In this document: piece by piece, positions 17,214-25,213 of the stretch
How the letters are laid out: each line of letters opens with the position of its first letter
Numbering within the stretch: position 1 is the first letter of the stretch
Assembly (NCBI GenBank): GCA_002862465.1
Contig: PKDD01000025.1
Location: forward strand, 1-53,948
From: Haliea sp.
GTDB lineage: Bacteria > Pseudomonadota > Gammaproteobacteria > Pseudomonadales > Halieaceae
Reading direction: 5' to 3'
DNA: 53,948 nt
Position numbers and translations under genes: made by a program
The notes under the pieces: generated by a model
What the model saw: only the letters and a program-made list of their open reading frames with translations
The model's database searches: none
Told to the model about the DNA's origin: nothing

Positions 17214-18599
17214 ATGCCCGCTGGTAAAGGTGTTTATAACGCGCCTTGGGAAAAGTCCTTTGACCGGATACTAACGCCGATCGAGGAGTTTATTCACCGC
17301 CAGACGACCAGTGGCGTGCTATTAATGATTTGCGCTATCGTCGCACTAGTCATCGCCAATGGACCACTGCATGCTCAGTATGAGCATTTGCTGCATACCG
17401 AAATTGGTATTAGCGCGGGTAACTTCGCCTTTTCGCTGTCAATCCATCATTGGATCAACGAATTACTAATGGCTGCATTTTTTTTTATAATGGGCCTGGA
17501 ATTGAAACGAGAGCTCATGGTGGGTGAGTTGTCGTCTCCCAAACAGGCGCTCCTGCCCATCATGGCCGCCATAGGCGGCATGGTTGTCCCCGCTCTGTTT
17601 TACGTCGCCGTCACTGTAAACACCGCTGGGATCAGTGGCTGGGGCATTCCGATGGCAACCGATATTGCATTCGCGATCGGGGCCCTAAGCTTACTGGGAG
17701 CGCGCATCCCCAAGAATCTGATTACCTTTCTCATCGCATTGGCGATCGTCGATGACCTGGGCGCAGTCGCGGTAATCGCAGTGTTTTATACTGAAAGTAT
17801 AGACCTGCTTGCCCTTGCTTGCGCGGGAGGGGTTACTGGCCTCCTGATTGCGCTAAACATGGTTGGAATCCGTCGACCCCTTCCTTACGCTGCTGTTGGA
17901 GCGCTACTGTGGGTTGCGATGCTCGCTAGTGGCATACACGCTACCATCGCAGGGATTGTGGTGGCGTTTGTCATACCCATACGCCCCAAGTTCGAACCGG
18001 AACTCTTCATCCGTCGCGTAAAAGATACGACCGTACAAATGAAACAGGCCATCACGGATAATGCTGACATTATCCACAATAACCGCTTCCGCGGCCTAGT
18101 AGCCTCTCTAGACGATGGTGTGCGCCTGGTGCAAGCGCCAGCACAGCGCTTGGAACATGGCCTGCATTTGCCAGTCGCTTATCTTGTAATACCGATATTT
18201 GCACTCGCCAACGCTGGCATTCCAATAGATCTTGACAGTTTTGGGGAGTACCTCCAGCATCCTATTGCGCTAGGTGTTTTGGCTGGGTTGCTACTGGGTA
18301 AACCGCTTGGCATTGCCGGTTTTACATGGTTTACGGTGAAAATGGGTTGGGCAGAATTACCCGATGGCATGACTATGAAGCATGTCTCAGGCGTGGGTTT
18401 ACTGGGCGGTATCGGATTTACCATGTCCATCTTCATTGCAGATCTGGGCTTTACTAATGCGCCCGAGGACTTACTTATGGCTAAAACTGGCATTCTGCTG
18501 GCTTCTGCCTTGGCCGGCTTGGGTGGATTCTTCTGGTTGATGTTTCAGACTCGTCAGGAAACCGCTAGCGGCCACGAAGAAACACGCATCCCTCCGTGA
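17214..18599 (+). CDS. nhaA: Na+/H+ antiporter NhaA
   Basis: The 461-residue inner membrane protein is NhaA, which exports Na+ in exchange for H+. It shows the family core: ATDIAFAIGALSLLGARIP, ALAIVDDLGAVAVIAVFYT with the paired Asp residues that bind the ion (Asp163/Asp164 in E. coli), GIHATIAG, LLGKPLGI with the conserved Lys, and GGIGFTMSIFIA. It is about 70 residues longer than E. coli NhaA. The extra length lies in a hydrophilic loop (about 255-315, containing RRVKDTTVQMKQAITDN), a layout shared by many environmental NhaA proteins. Need for a sodium antiporter fits a marine or brackish habitat (inference). The stop lies 8 bp from the convergent tRNA gene. Confidence 0.95.
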   Translation: MPAGKGVYNAPWEKSFDRILTPIEEFIHRQTTSGVLLMICAIVALVIANGPLHAQYEHLLHTEIGISAGNFAFSLSIHHWINELLMAAFFFIMGLELKRELMVGELSSPKQALLPIMAAIGGMVVPALFYVAVTVNTAGISGWGIPMATDIAFAIGALSLLGARIPKNLITFLIALAIVDDLGAVAVIAVFYTESIDLLALACAGGVTGLLIALNMVGIRRPLPYAAVGALLWVAMLASGIHATIAGIVVAFVIPIRPKFEPELFIRRVKDTTVQMKQAITDNADIIHNNRFRGLVASLDDGVRLVQAPAQRLEHGLHLPVAYLVIPIFALANAGIPIDLDSFGEYLQHPIALGVLAGLLLGKPLGIAGFTWFTVKMGWAELPDGMTMKHVSGVGLLGGIGFTMSIFIADLGFTNAPEDLLMAKTGILLASALAGLGGFFWLMFQTRQETASGHEETRIPP

Positions 18600-18606
18600 A
18601 AGTATA

Positions 18607-18683
18607 TGGTAGGGCCTGGCGGACTCGAACCGCCGACCCCCTGCATGTCATGCAGGTGCTCTAACCAACTGAGCTAAGGCCCT
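18607..18683 (-). tRNA. tRNA-Val (anticodon GAC)
   Basis: Read on the minus strand this is a complete 77-base tRNA with an encoded CCA. The acceptor stem is AGGGCCT pairing with AGGCCCT, followed by discriminator A. The D arm has TAGCTCAGTTGGTTAGAGC. The anticodon stem CCTGC/GCAGG holds loop ATGACAT, so the anticodon is GAC (Val, GUC/GUU codons). The T arm has GGTTCGAGTCC. It stands alone between nhaA and the acyl-CoA dehydrogenase pair. Confidence 0.97.
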
Positions 18684-18739
18684 ATTTCTTTGCTGTAGAC
18701 GCGCAAATTGACCGCGCTATCTTCCAACGAGGGACGCGC

Positions 18740-18768
18740 AGTATAAGGGGCAAACCGTGCGAGCTCAA
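18740..18768 (-). promoter_or_regulatory. Promoter for tRNA-Val, sigma70 stable-RNA type
   Basis: On the minus strand a TTGAGC -35 (18763-18768) and a TATACT -10 (18740-18745) are separated by exactly 17 bp, and the -10 is followed at once by GCGCG. A GC-rich discriminator next to the start point is typical of rRNA and tRNA promoters under stringent (ppGpp) control. Transcription would begin near 18733, about 50 bases before the mature tRNA. Confidence 0.6.
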
Positions 18769-19146
18769 CCGTCTAATCGACTTACAACTTTACGCTGAAC
18801 AAAGCATACGTAGTGTGCTGTGATCGCTTTTACCACTTCTATTGGCACGAGTGGACAGTTGATCCCGGGTAGAGGTGGCGTAAAGTGCTGCATTATATTG
18901 TTTTGCGGTGGCTCATCGTGGGCTAAGCCTACTAATCAAGCGCCCAGAATATGCCACTTCTGTGCGCCTTGACCGAGGTCCCCAGCCTATAAGATGCCTA
19001 GATGTTGGCGATAGAGGCCAATGACACAGGTCAGCAAGAACTCTGTTGCGCCGCAGCAAGGCAGTTGTAGTCTTGGGCCGTGACATGAGGATTAAAGGGG
19101 AAGAGACCGCGTCGCTTTCCAAAACTACTGGCAGAGGACCAGAACC
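18769..19146. other. Intergenic region before the acyl-CoA dehydrogenase pair
   Basis: I find no supportable gene here. It must hold the promoter of the acyl-CoA dehydrogenase pair on the plus strand, but no clear -35/-10 pair stands out. An open frame on the minus strand reaching into the dehydrogenase gene (18913-19290) has low-complexity, non-protein-like composition and is treated as chance. Confidence 0.4.
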
Positions 19147-20328
19147 ATGAATATTGAGTTGACCGCCCAGCAGAAAGCGCTTCAACAGGAGGTGCGCGAG
19201 TACATGAAGACCGTCATGACACCCGAACTCCTTGAGGAAATCAAAATTCCAGAATTCAAAGAAGGCGGGGGCCCAGAGTTCCGCAAACAATATGCGCGCA
19301 TGGGCGCCGATGGCTGGATCGGCCTTAGCTGGTCGAAGGAGTTAGGCGGCAGGGAACTGTCACATGTTGAGCAATACATATTTACCGATGAAGTGGTGCG
19401 CTCGGGTTTTGCCTACCCCTTCCTGACCACCGAGTCCACCACGCCTGTAATTGCCGCCAATGCCAATGCCGAAATCCGCGAGGAAGTGGTTGGTGGGGTG
19501 AAGCAGGGCAAGGTGGTCATCGCCATTGGCTATTCGGAGCCCAACGCGGGGACTGACCTGGCAAGTCTGACAACGAAAGCCGAACGCGACGGTGACGACT
19601 GGATCATCAATGGCCAAAAAATGTGGACAAGCCTCGCCAATTACGCTGATTACGTATGGCTCGCCGCGCGCACTGACCCTGATGAGACCAAGAAACATAA
19701 AGGGCTCACGATGTTTTTAGTGCCTACGAATATCGAGGGATTCTCGTTGACGCCAGTCCACACTTTAGGTGTCCGCACTAACGCCACTTACTACAGCGAC
19801 GTTAGACTGCCGGATAAGTACCGCGTGGGCGAAGTCAATGCAGGCTGGAAGCTGATCACGGGCCAACTCAATATAGAACGCTTGTCCTTGTTCACCCATG
19901 GCCAAGTAGATTCACTTTATCAGGGTGTCTGCGAATGGGCAGCAGAAACCGCCGCACCTAAAGGCGGCAAAGTCATCGAGCAACCGTGGGTTCAGCATAA
20001 CTTAGCGACAGTGAAAAGCGGGCTTGAAGTGGTCAAACTGATCTGCTGGAAGCAGGTTTGGGCAATGGACCAAGGGCCTCTGAATATGGCCGATGCGTCA
20101 GTAGCAAAAGTCTATAGCAGCGAGTTTTTTGTCGAATTGTATCGCTTACTGCTAGAAGTGATGGGGCAGGCCGGCACTATTGCAACTGACTCGCCAGGAG
20201 CGGTGCTCAGGGGGAAGCTTGAATTCCGCTGGCGGGTGGGCCCCGTTCTCACCTTCGGTGGGGGCGCGAATGAAGTGCAAAGAGACATTATCGCAATGGC
20301 GGGCCTGTGGATGCCACGCACACGTTAA
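19147..20328 (+). CDS. Acyl-CoA dehydrogenase, catalytic-base subunit of a split (alpha2beta2) enzyme
   Basis: The 393-residue protein has the full acyl-CoA dehydrogenase fold: a helical N-domain, a middle beta domain with IAIGYSEPNAGTDLASL and INGQKMWTS, and a C-terminal helical bundle. The helix-G stretch LNIERLSL places Glu at 244, the position used as catalytic base in ChsE4/FadE26-type subunits of Mycobacterium (known at about residue 247). The gene is followed after 12 bp by a second, different acyl-CoA dehydrogenase gene. This pattern of two half-active subunits is the mark of heterotetrameric enzymes that oxidise steroid side-chain CoA esters. AGAGG is weakly placed 8-12 nt before ATG 19147. 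Steroid use is inference; the split-enzyme reading is well supported. Confidence 0.85.
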   Translation: MNIELTAQQKALQQEVREYMKTVMTPELLEEIKIPEFKEGGGPEFRKQYARMGADGWIGLSWSKELGGRELSHVEQYIFTDEVVRSGFAYPFLTTESTTPVIAANANAEIREEVVGGVKQGKVVIAIGYSEPNAGTDLASLTTKAERDGDDWIINGQKMWTSLANYADYVWLAARTDPDETKKHKGLTMFLVPTNIEGFSLTPVHTLGVRTNATYYSDVRLPDKYRVGEVNAGWKLITGQLNIERLSLFTHGQVDSLYQGVCEWAAETAAPKGGKVIEQPWVQHNLATVKSGLEVVKLICWKQVWAMDQGPLNMADASVAKVYSSEFFVELYRLLLEVMGQAGTIATDSPGAVLRGKLEFRWRVGPVLTFGGGANEVQRDIIAMAGLWMPRTR

Positions 20329-20340
20329 GAGGACAAGACT

Positions 20341-21474
20341 GTGAATTTCACTATTTCTGAAGAACAACAAAGCGCCCAGCAACTTGCACAGCAGATCTTA
20401 AGCGACTTCACTGAAGTTGATAAGCTCAAAGCCATGGAGCAGCAGCAGCAGAGCTTCGATGCTGACCTGTGGCAAGCACTGGCAAAAGCCGGTCTGTTAG
20501 GGCTGGATATTGCCGAAGAACAGGGCGGCACTGGGCTTGGATTTTCCAGCCTGACCACGCTATGCGAAGAAGTAGGTCGCACTGTCGCACCCGTGCCGGT
20601 CATTCCCGTACTTGTATCCGCTGCCGGCACCTTGCGGCGATTTGCCAGCGATTCTCAAAAAGACCAGTGGCTTCCGGGCGTTGCGAGTGGCACAACTGTG
20701 ATCGGTGCCGCGCTAGAGGAATACAACAATGACGACCCCACTGCACCCTCATGCTCTGCACAAAAGATGGAGGGAGGCTACGCCATTAGTGGCACCAAGA
20801 TTTGCGTCAGCGCGGCGACATCGGCCAACCGCATTTTATTGTCTGCTCACACCGGAGATGAACTGATCGTGGCTTTGATAGATCCGCGTGCAGCAGGCAT
20901 TACTCTGAACCCACAGTTAGTGTCCACTGGCGAGACTCGCCATGAGCTGGTCATGGCCAAAGTACAAGTGCCCACAGAGGATATCGTAGCAACCGGAAGC
21001 GAAGCTTTGGCCGCAATGGATTGGGCACACCTAGCAACTCGCACTGCATTAGCCGCGATGGCGGTAGGTTTGTGTGACAAGATGATGCGTATAACTGGAC
21101 AGTACACCTCCGAACGGGAGCAGTTTGGGCGTCCAATTGCGACGTTTCAAGCCGTCAGTCATCGGGTGGCAGACTGCTACATTGATGTCGAGTGTCTGCG
21201 CCTAGTGACGCAGCAGGCGGCATCACTGATAGACGAGGGTCGCCCCGCTAAAGATGCTGTGCAGATCGCCAAAATTTGGTGCGGGAATGCGGCGCATCGC
21301 GTCAGCCAAGCAGCGCAGCATTGTCATGGAGGTACCGGTGTGGATCGTGATTACCCGTTATTTCGCTACTGTCAGTGGGCACGCCAAATCGAACTGACCT
21401 CTGGCAGTAGCGCCCAGATCACGGGAGAGCTAGGGCAGGCTATTTGTGCTGAATATCTGCCCAAAGTCGGCTAA
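20341..21474 (+). CDS. Acyl-CoA dehydrogenase, partner subunit of a split (alpha2beta2) enzyme
   Basis: This 377-residue protein opens with FTISEEQQ, the normal acyl-CoA dehydrogenase start, and has RTVAPVPVIP, SEREQFGRPIATFQAVSHRVAD and HGGTGVDRDYPLFRY in order. It lacks the helix-G Glu (the matching stretch reads HLATRTALAAMAVG), and the usual C-terminal catalytic Glu loop is altered to LTSGSSAQI. It is therefore unlikely to be active alone and should complete the FAD sites of the preceding subunit. The start is GTG 20341 with AGAGGA 8 nt upstream; the gap to the first subunit is 12 bp, so the two are co-transcribed. Mycobacterial relatives by layout are ChsE5/FadE27 and ChsE1/FadE29. It converges on the SDR gene. 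Confidence 0.85.
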   Translation: MNFTISEEQQSAQQLAQQILSDFTEVDKLKAMEQQQQSFDADLWQALAKAGLLGLDIAEEQGGTGLGFSSLTTLCEEVGRTVAPVPVIPVLVSAAGTLRRFASDSQKDQWLPGVASGTTVIGAALEEYNNDDPTAPSCSAQKMEGGYAISGTKICVSAATSANRILLSAHTGDELIVALIDPRAAGITLNPQLVSTGETRHELVMAKVQVPTEDIVATGSEALAAMDWAHLATRTALAAMAVGLCDKMMRITGQYTSEREQFGRPIATFQAVSHRVADCYIDVECLRLVTQQAASLIDEGRPAKDAVQIAKIWCGNAAHRVSQAAQHCHGGTGVDRDYPLFRYCQWARQIELTSGSSAQITGELGQAICAEYLPKVG

Positions 21475-21496
21475 ACGATCCCGCGGCGCTGACAGT

Positions 21497-22492
21497 TCAG
21501 GCGTAACCATTATCGCGGAACCACTTAACAGCATCCGTCACCGCGATTTCGATGGGCGTCTGAGGTAGGCCCAATTCCTGCACCGCCTTGGCTGGATCAA
21601 CATAGCCATGTTGGAGCACATAGCGGGTATTTTTGTAGGTCGTTACCGGCGCACGGCCACTAATTTTTGACCATGTCTCAGCAAATTTTGCCACGCGCAG
21701 CATCATATTGCCTGACACTTCAGTTTGCGCGACATTAGAGATACCCGCAATCTTCCCTATCATCGTCAGAAGCTCTTTATTAGGCATATTGCCATCCTTG
21801 TTGCCCAATATATAGGACTCCCCTATACGTCCCTTTTCCATAGCCAGAACATGACCGGCGGCTACGTCACGGACATCCACGGCGCAAACACCGCCCTCCC
21901 AGTAGTTTTTCATTTTTCCTTCCAGTGTGCGCAAGATCATGGTGCCGGTAGGCGTCGGCATACGATCTCCGGGGCCAAATGGCATGCCCGGCATCACTAT
22001 AGTAGCGGGAAGCCCGTCACTGACCATGCCCTTGACCATCTGGTGACTCATAAATTTAGACAAAATGTACTCACTGGCCCAAGACCAACTATTAAAGGCC
22101 GTTTCCTCTGTCGCAAACCCGCCATTGCCAACAATACCAATCGCAGCAACGCTACTCGTGAAGACAATCTTTTCAACACCAGCGGCTTTCGCCGCCTCCA
22201 TCATAACGCGCGCACCGTCGACATTGATTTTGAAGTGTAGGTCCGGATCCTTGGTCCAGATCGCAAACAGCGCTGCAAGGTGATAGAGCTGTTGCACTCC
22301 TTCCACTGCTCGGACCAACGACGCTGGATCGAGCAGATTACCTTCGACGAATTCTACATCCATACCTTGCAACGGAGAGCGGTCTTCCCCTGGCATCACC
22401 ATGACCCGCACAGCATCGCCTTTTTCAAGGCACAATCGAGTTACGTGGTTACCGATGAAGCCCGTAGCTCCGGTAATGAGCACTTTACTCAT
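21497..22492 (-). CDS. Extended SDR, NAD-dependent epimerase/dehydratase family (dihydroflavonol-reductase or 3beta-HSD like)
   Basis: The 331-residue oxidoreductase has the extended SDR Rossmann motif TGATGFIG at the N-terminus, DVEFVEGNLLD (adenine-binding Asp), YHLAA, the catalytic Tyr-x3-Lys in EYILSK and the active-site Ser in TSSVAA. Length and the MPGMPFGPGD segment fit the dihydroflavonol-4-reductase/3beta-hydroxysteroid-dehydrogenase branch. Start: three Met codons are possible (22525, 22498, 22492). GAGAGGAGG sits 8 nt before the third, so I use 22492; the frame upstream of it contains the ribosome site itself. It is convergent with the dehydrogenase pair and so in a separate transcript. 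Oxidation or reduction of a hydroxyl on an isoprenoid or steroid substrate is a guess from family and surroundings. Confidence 0.85.
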   Translation of the reverse strand: MSKVLITGATGFIGNHVTRLCLEKGDAVRVMVMPGEDRSPLQGMDVEFVEGNLLDPASLVRAVEGVQQLYHLAALFAIWTKDPDLHFKINVDGARVMMEAAKAAGVEKIVFTSSVAAIGIVGNGGFATEETAFNSWSWASEYILSKFMSHQMVKGMVSDGLPATIVMPGMPFGPGDRMPTPTGTMILRTLEGKMKNYWEGGVCAVDVRDVAAGHVLAMEKGRIGESYILGNKDGNMPNKELLTMIGKIAGISNVAQTEVSGNMMLRVAKFAETWSKISGRAPVTTYKNTRYVLQHGYVDPAKAVQELGLPQTPIEIAVTDAVKWFRDNGYA

Positions 22493-22676
22493 AGCCATTC
22501 CTCCTCTCAATGAATTACCAAGCACCTATCTTACCAGTCCAATCAGTCTCGGGTATTGCGAAATCGGTCAATCTAACAGCATATGCGGACTATCGAGGCG
22601 ACGAAACCACTTTACAATTAGCCAAAGCGGCCTGACAGTTACTGGTATTAACAGCTTGCCTTACAAGGAACGCTCT

Positions 22677-23534
22677 ATGTTCACCCTTCGAATATGCCTA
22701 TTATCGACATACCTCATGCTGACTGGTTTAACTCACGCAGTGTGCGCCGCCGCCGAAAACGACACTCTCAGCACAGTATTAACATCCCGCAGTGATGAGG
22801 ACCGAGCCCGCGATAGCGCACGACAGCCGTTAGAGACTCTGAGATTTTTCCAGATCAAGCCCGGCATGACGATAGCTGAGGCACTGCCCGGTGGTGGCTG
22901 GTATACCCGGATACTAGCAAACTATCTAGGTGCAGAAGGCACTCTGTATGGCGTGAACTATCCTGACAGTCTCTGGCACATGCTGGGCTATGCCTCCCCA
23001 GAATTTGTCGCAAAACGCATTGCCGCTACCAAGAACTTCGCCGCGAAAGTCGCAACCTTCACCGATAACGGCATTAAAGCACGGGGCTTCACGTTCGATA
23101 CCGTCCCCAATGAGGTGGAAGGCACTGTCGACCGGGTCCTACTAATTCGCGCTCTACACAATCTCAATCGCTTCCAACAAGAAGCAGGCACGCTCGCCCA
23201 GGCTCTTACAGCAACCCATGCTATGTTGACAAAGGACGGCCTAGTCGGGGTCGTGCAGCACAGGGCACCAGAATCTGCTAGTGAAGCATGGGCCAATGGT
23301 AGTAAAGGCTATCTTGACGAGACGGCAGTCATTGCCCTGTTTGAAGAGGCGGGCTTTGCGTTGGTCACGCAAAGCGAGATCAATGCCAATCCAATGGATC
23401 AACCCTCTGGCGAGGATAGCGTCTGGCGCTTGCCTCCCTCGCTCCGCGGCAACTATGACGATGAGCAATCCCAAGCAATGGTTGCTATTGGGGAGTCTGA
23501 CCGCATGACATTACTATTTCGTAAAGCCCTATAG
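22677..23534 (+). CDS. Exported class I methyltransferase-like protein (COG4798 type)
   Basis: The 285-residue protein begins with a signal peptide: MFTLRI, a hydrophobic stretch and an ALA-type end at VCAAAEN (cleavage near residue 25). The body is a Rossmann methyltransferase fold with the SAM loop written as EALPGGGWYTRILA in place of the usual DxGxGxG, then the TVDRVLLIRALHNL strand where catalytic loops lie. Predicted methyltransferases of this family commonly carry signal peptides. How SAM would reach the periplasm is unclear, so the fold may have another use. ATG 22677 follows AAGGAA by 7 nt; the open frame extends 92 codons further upstream but that part overlaps the SDR start and is not protein-like. 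Confidence 0.8.
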   Translation: MFTLRICLLSTYLMLTGLTHAVCAAAENDTLSTVLTSRSDEDRARDSARQPLETLRFFQIKPGMTIAEALPGGGWYTRILANYLGAEGTLYGVNYPDSLWHMLGYASPEFVAKRIAATKNFAAKVATFTDNGIKARGFTFDTVPNEVEGTVDRVLLIRALHNLNRFQQEAGTLAQALTATHAMLTKDGLVGVVQHRAPESASEAWANGSKGYLDETAVIALFEEAGFALVTQSEINANPMDQPSGEDSVWRLPPSLRGNYDDEQSQAMVAIGESDRMTLLFRKAL

Positions 23535-23653
23535 TAATAAATATTAGTTATATTTTATTGTTTTATTGTGCAATTTGGTTGTTTCTTGCATATCTGTTGC
23601 TGCTAGTTACCGCATAAATACGCTATGCTTTTACGTTTAACTAAAGAAGAATC

Positions 23654-25189
23654 ATGAGCGACGTCAAACAGCTTTTGGACGATATCGAGAACGCACCCGA
23701 CGGTTCGAGCGTGGTGGCCATTTTCGATTTCGATGGCACTCTCATCGCAGGGTATTCCGCGACGGTCTTTATCCGTGAGCAACTCAAACGCGGCGATTTA
23801 TCCGTACGTCAATTTGCCGAATTGATGCGGGCTATGACCAGTTTTGGGCTCGGCAGTATGGGCTTTTCTGGCATGATGGCCATTAACGCTCAGTTCATAC
23901 GCGGTATTGAGGAAAGGACCTATGACGAGGTGGGACTGCGACTCTATACTAAAGAGATCGCCCGTCTTATCTACCCCGAGTCGCGCGCACTTGTAAAAGC
24001 GCATCAGGCAAAAGGGCACACTGTCGCCATCATTTCGTCCGCCACGCGCTATCAGGTAGACAACGCAGCGGCAGACTTAGACATTGATCACGTACTATGT
24101 ACTCACTTAGAAATTGAAAATGGCAGATTCACGGGCGGTGTTATCAGCCCTACATGCTTTGGGCAAGGGAAGGTCGAAGCCGCAGAAGCTCTAGCAAGAG
24201 AGCATAACGCCGATTTAGACACGAGCTTCTTCTACTCCGACAGCACAGATGATCTGCTATTACTCCAAAGAGTAGGGCACCCCCGAGTTCTGAACCCCAG
24301 CGACAGACTGGAGAGAATCGCACGCGGACGGCAGTGGCCGGTTACCAAATTTGGCAGCCGCGGACGCCCTACGCTGAGCCAATTTATTCGCTCCATAGCC
24401 GCCACCACATCCGTAGTGACAAGCTTTATAGCAGGCCTGCCTATCTATGCACTGACGGGCTCCAAACGCGAATCACAAAATTTTTCCTTCTCCCTGTTCG
24501 CTGATACAGCTAGCGCCCTTATTGGCATTGAGCTAGACGTAGTAGGAGAGGAGCATTTGTGGTCCCATCGCCCCGCCGTTTTTATATTCAACCACCAGAG
24601 TAAGGCAGATGTCATTGTCATCGCTAAGTTGCTGCGTCGCGATATCGCAGGCGTGGGAAAAAAAGAAATTAGAAAAGAGACACCCGTCCTAGGCAAAGTG
24701 CTGGAACTAGGCGGGTTAGTATTTATTGACCGTGCCGACGGCAAAAGCGCTATCAACGCGATGAAACCGCTGGTAGATATAATACGCAACGAAGGGAAGT
24801 CGGTTGTGCTTGCGCCAGAGGGCACCCGCACGGTTTCTCCTGCTATGGCATCTTTCAAAAAAGGTGCTTTTCACCTAGCAATGCAAGCCGGCGTTCCTAT
24901 TATACCTATCGTTATTCATAACTCGGGAGATGTCGCACCCAAAGGCGACTTCGTCCTACGTTCCGCTACGGTAAAGGTAGAAGTATTACCGCCAGTTGAT
25001 ACCAGCGAATGGTCGTTAGAGACAATGAATGACCATGTGCGTGAGGTGCGCAATATGTTCGCTCGCGCACTAGGCCAGCCAGAAAAAACGCTGAGTAAAA
25101 AACTCACCGCCAGCACCCCCAAAAAAGTAAAAACTAAACACAAAATGAAGACAAAAACCGCAAGTAAACGCCCTCTCAAAAACATTTAG
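23654..25189 (+). CDS. HAD-IB phosphatase fused to 1-acylglycerol-3-phosphate acyltransferase (PlsC)
   Basis: The 511-residue fusion begins with a HAD-superfamily subfamily IB domain (about 18-225): nucleophile motif DFDGTL, SSATR as motif II and YSDSTDDLLLL with the metal Asp residues. The second half (about 290-480) is a PlsC acyltransferase with the catalytic HQSKAD (H-x4-D), the EIRKETPVLG segment, FIDR, and APEGTRT. The last 25 residues are a Lys-rich tail. PlsC acylates lysophosphatidate to phosphatidate; the HAD half may act on phosphate esters (phosphoserine or lipid phosphates). The same fusion next to a PlsB homologue is known from mycobacteria (Rv2483c beside Rv2482c). It is first in a likely operon with plsB and gpsA; gaps are 24 and 42 bp. 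Confidence 0.9.
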   Translation: MSDVKQLLDDIENAPDGSSVVAIFDFDGTLIAGYSATVFIREQLKRGDLSVRQFAELMRAMTSFGLGSMGFSGMMAINAQFIRGIEERTYDEVGLRLYTKEIARLIYPESRALVKAHQAKGHTVAIISSATRYQVDNAAADLDIDHVLCTHLEIENGRFTGGVISPTCFGQGKVEAAEALAREHNADLDTSFFYSDSTDDLLLLQRVGHPRVLNPSDRLERIARGRQWPVTKFGSRGRPTLSQFIRSIAATTSVVTSFIAGLPIYALTGSKRESQNFSFSLFADTASALIGIELDVVGEEHLWSHRPAVFIFNHQSKADVIVIAKLLRRDIAGVGKKEIRKETPVLGKVLELGGLVFIDRADGKSAINAMKPLVDIIRNEGKSVVLAPEGTRTVSPAMASFKKGAFHLAMQAGVPIIPIVIHNSGDVAPKGDFVLRSATVKVEVLPPVDTSEWSLETMNDHVREVRNMFARALGQPEKTLSKKLTASTPKKVKTKHKMKTKTASKRPLKNI

Positions 25190-25213
25190 CACCCAAGAGA
25201 GTAGACAGGCTGG

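Noticed and set aside
18913-19290. Minus-strand frame of 125 codons before the acyl-CoA dehydrogenase
   Set aside because: It overlaps the start of a sure gene, shows no domain, and has no ribosome site.
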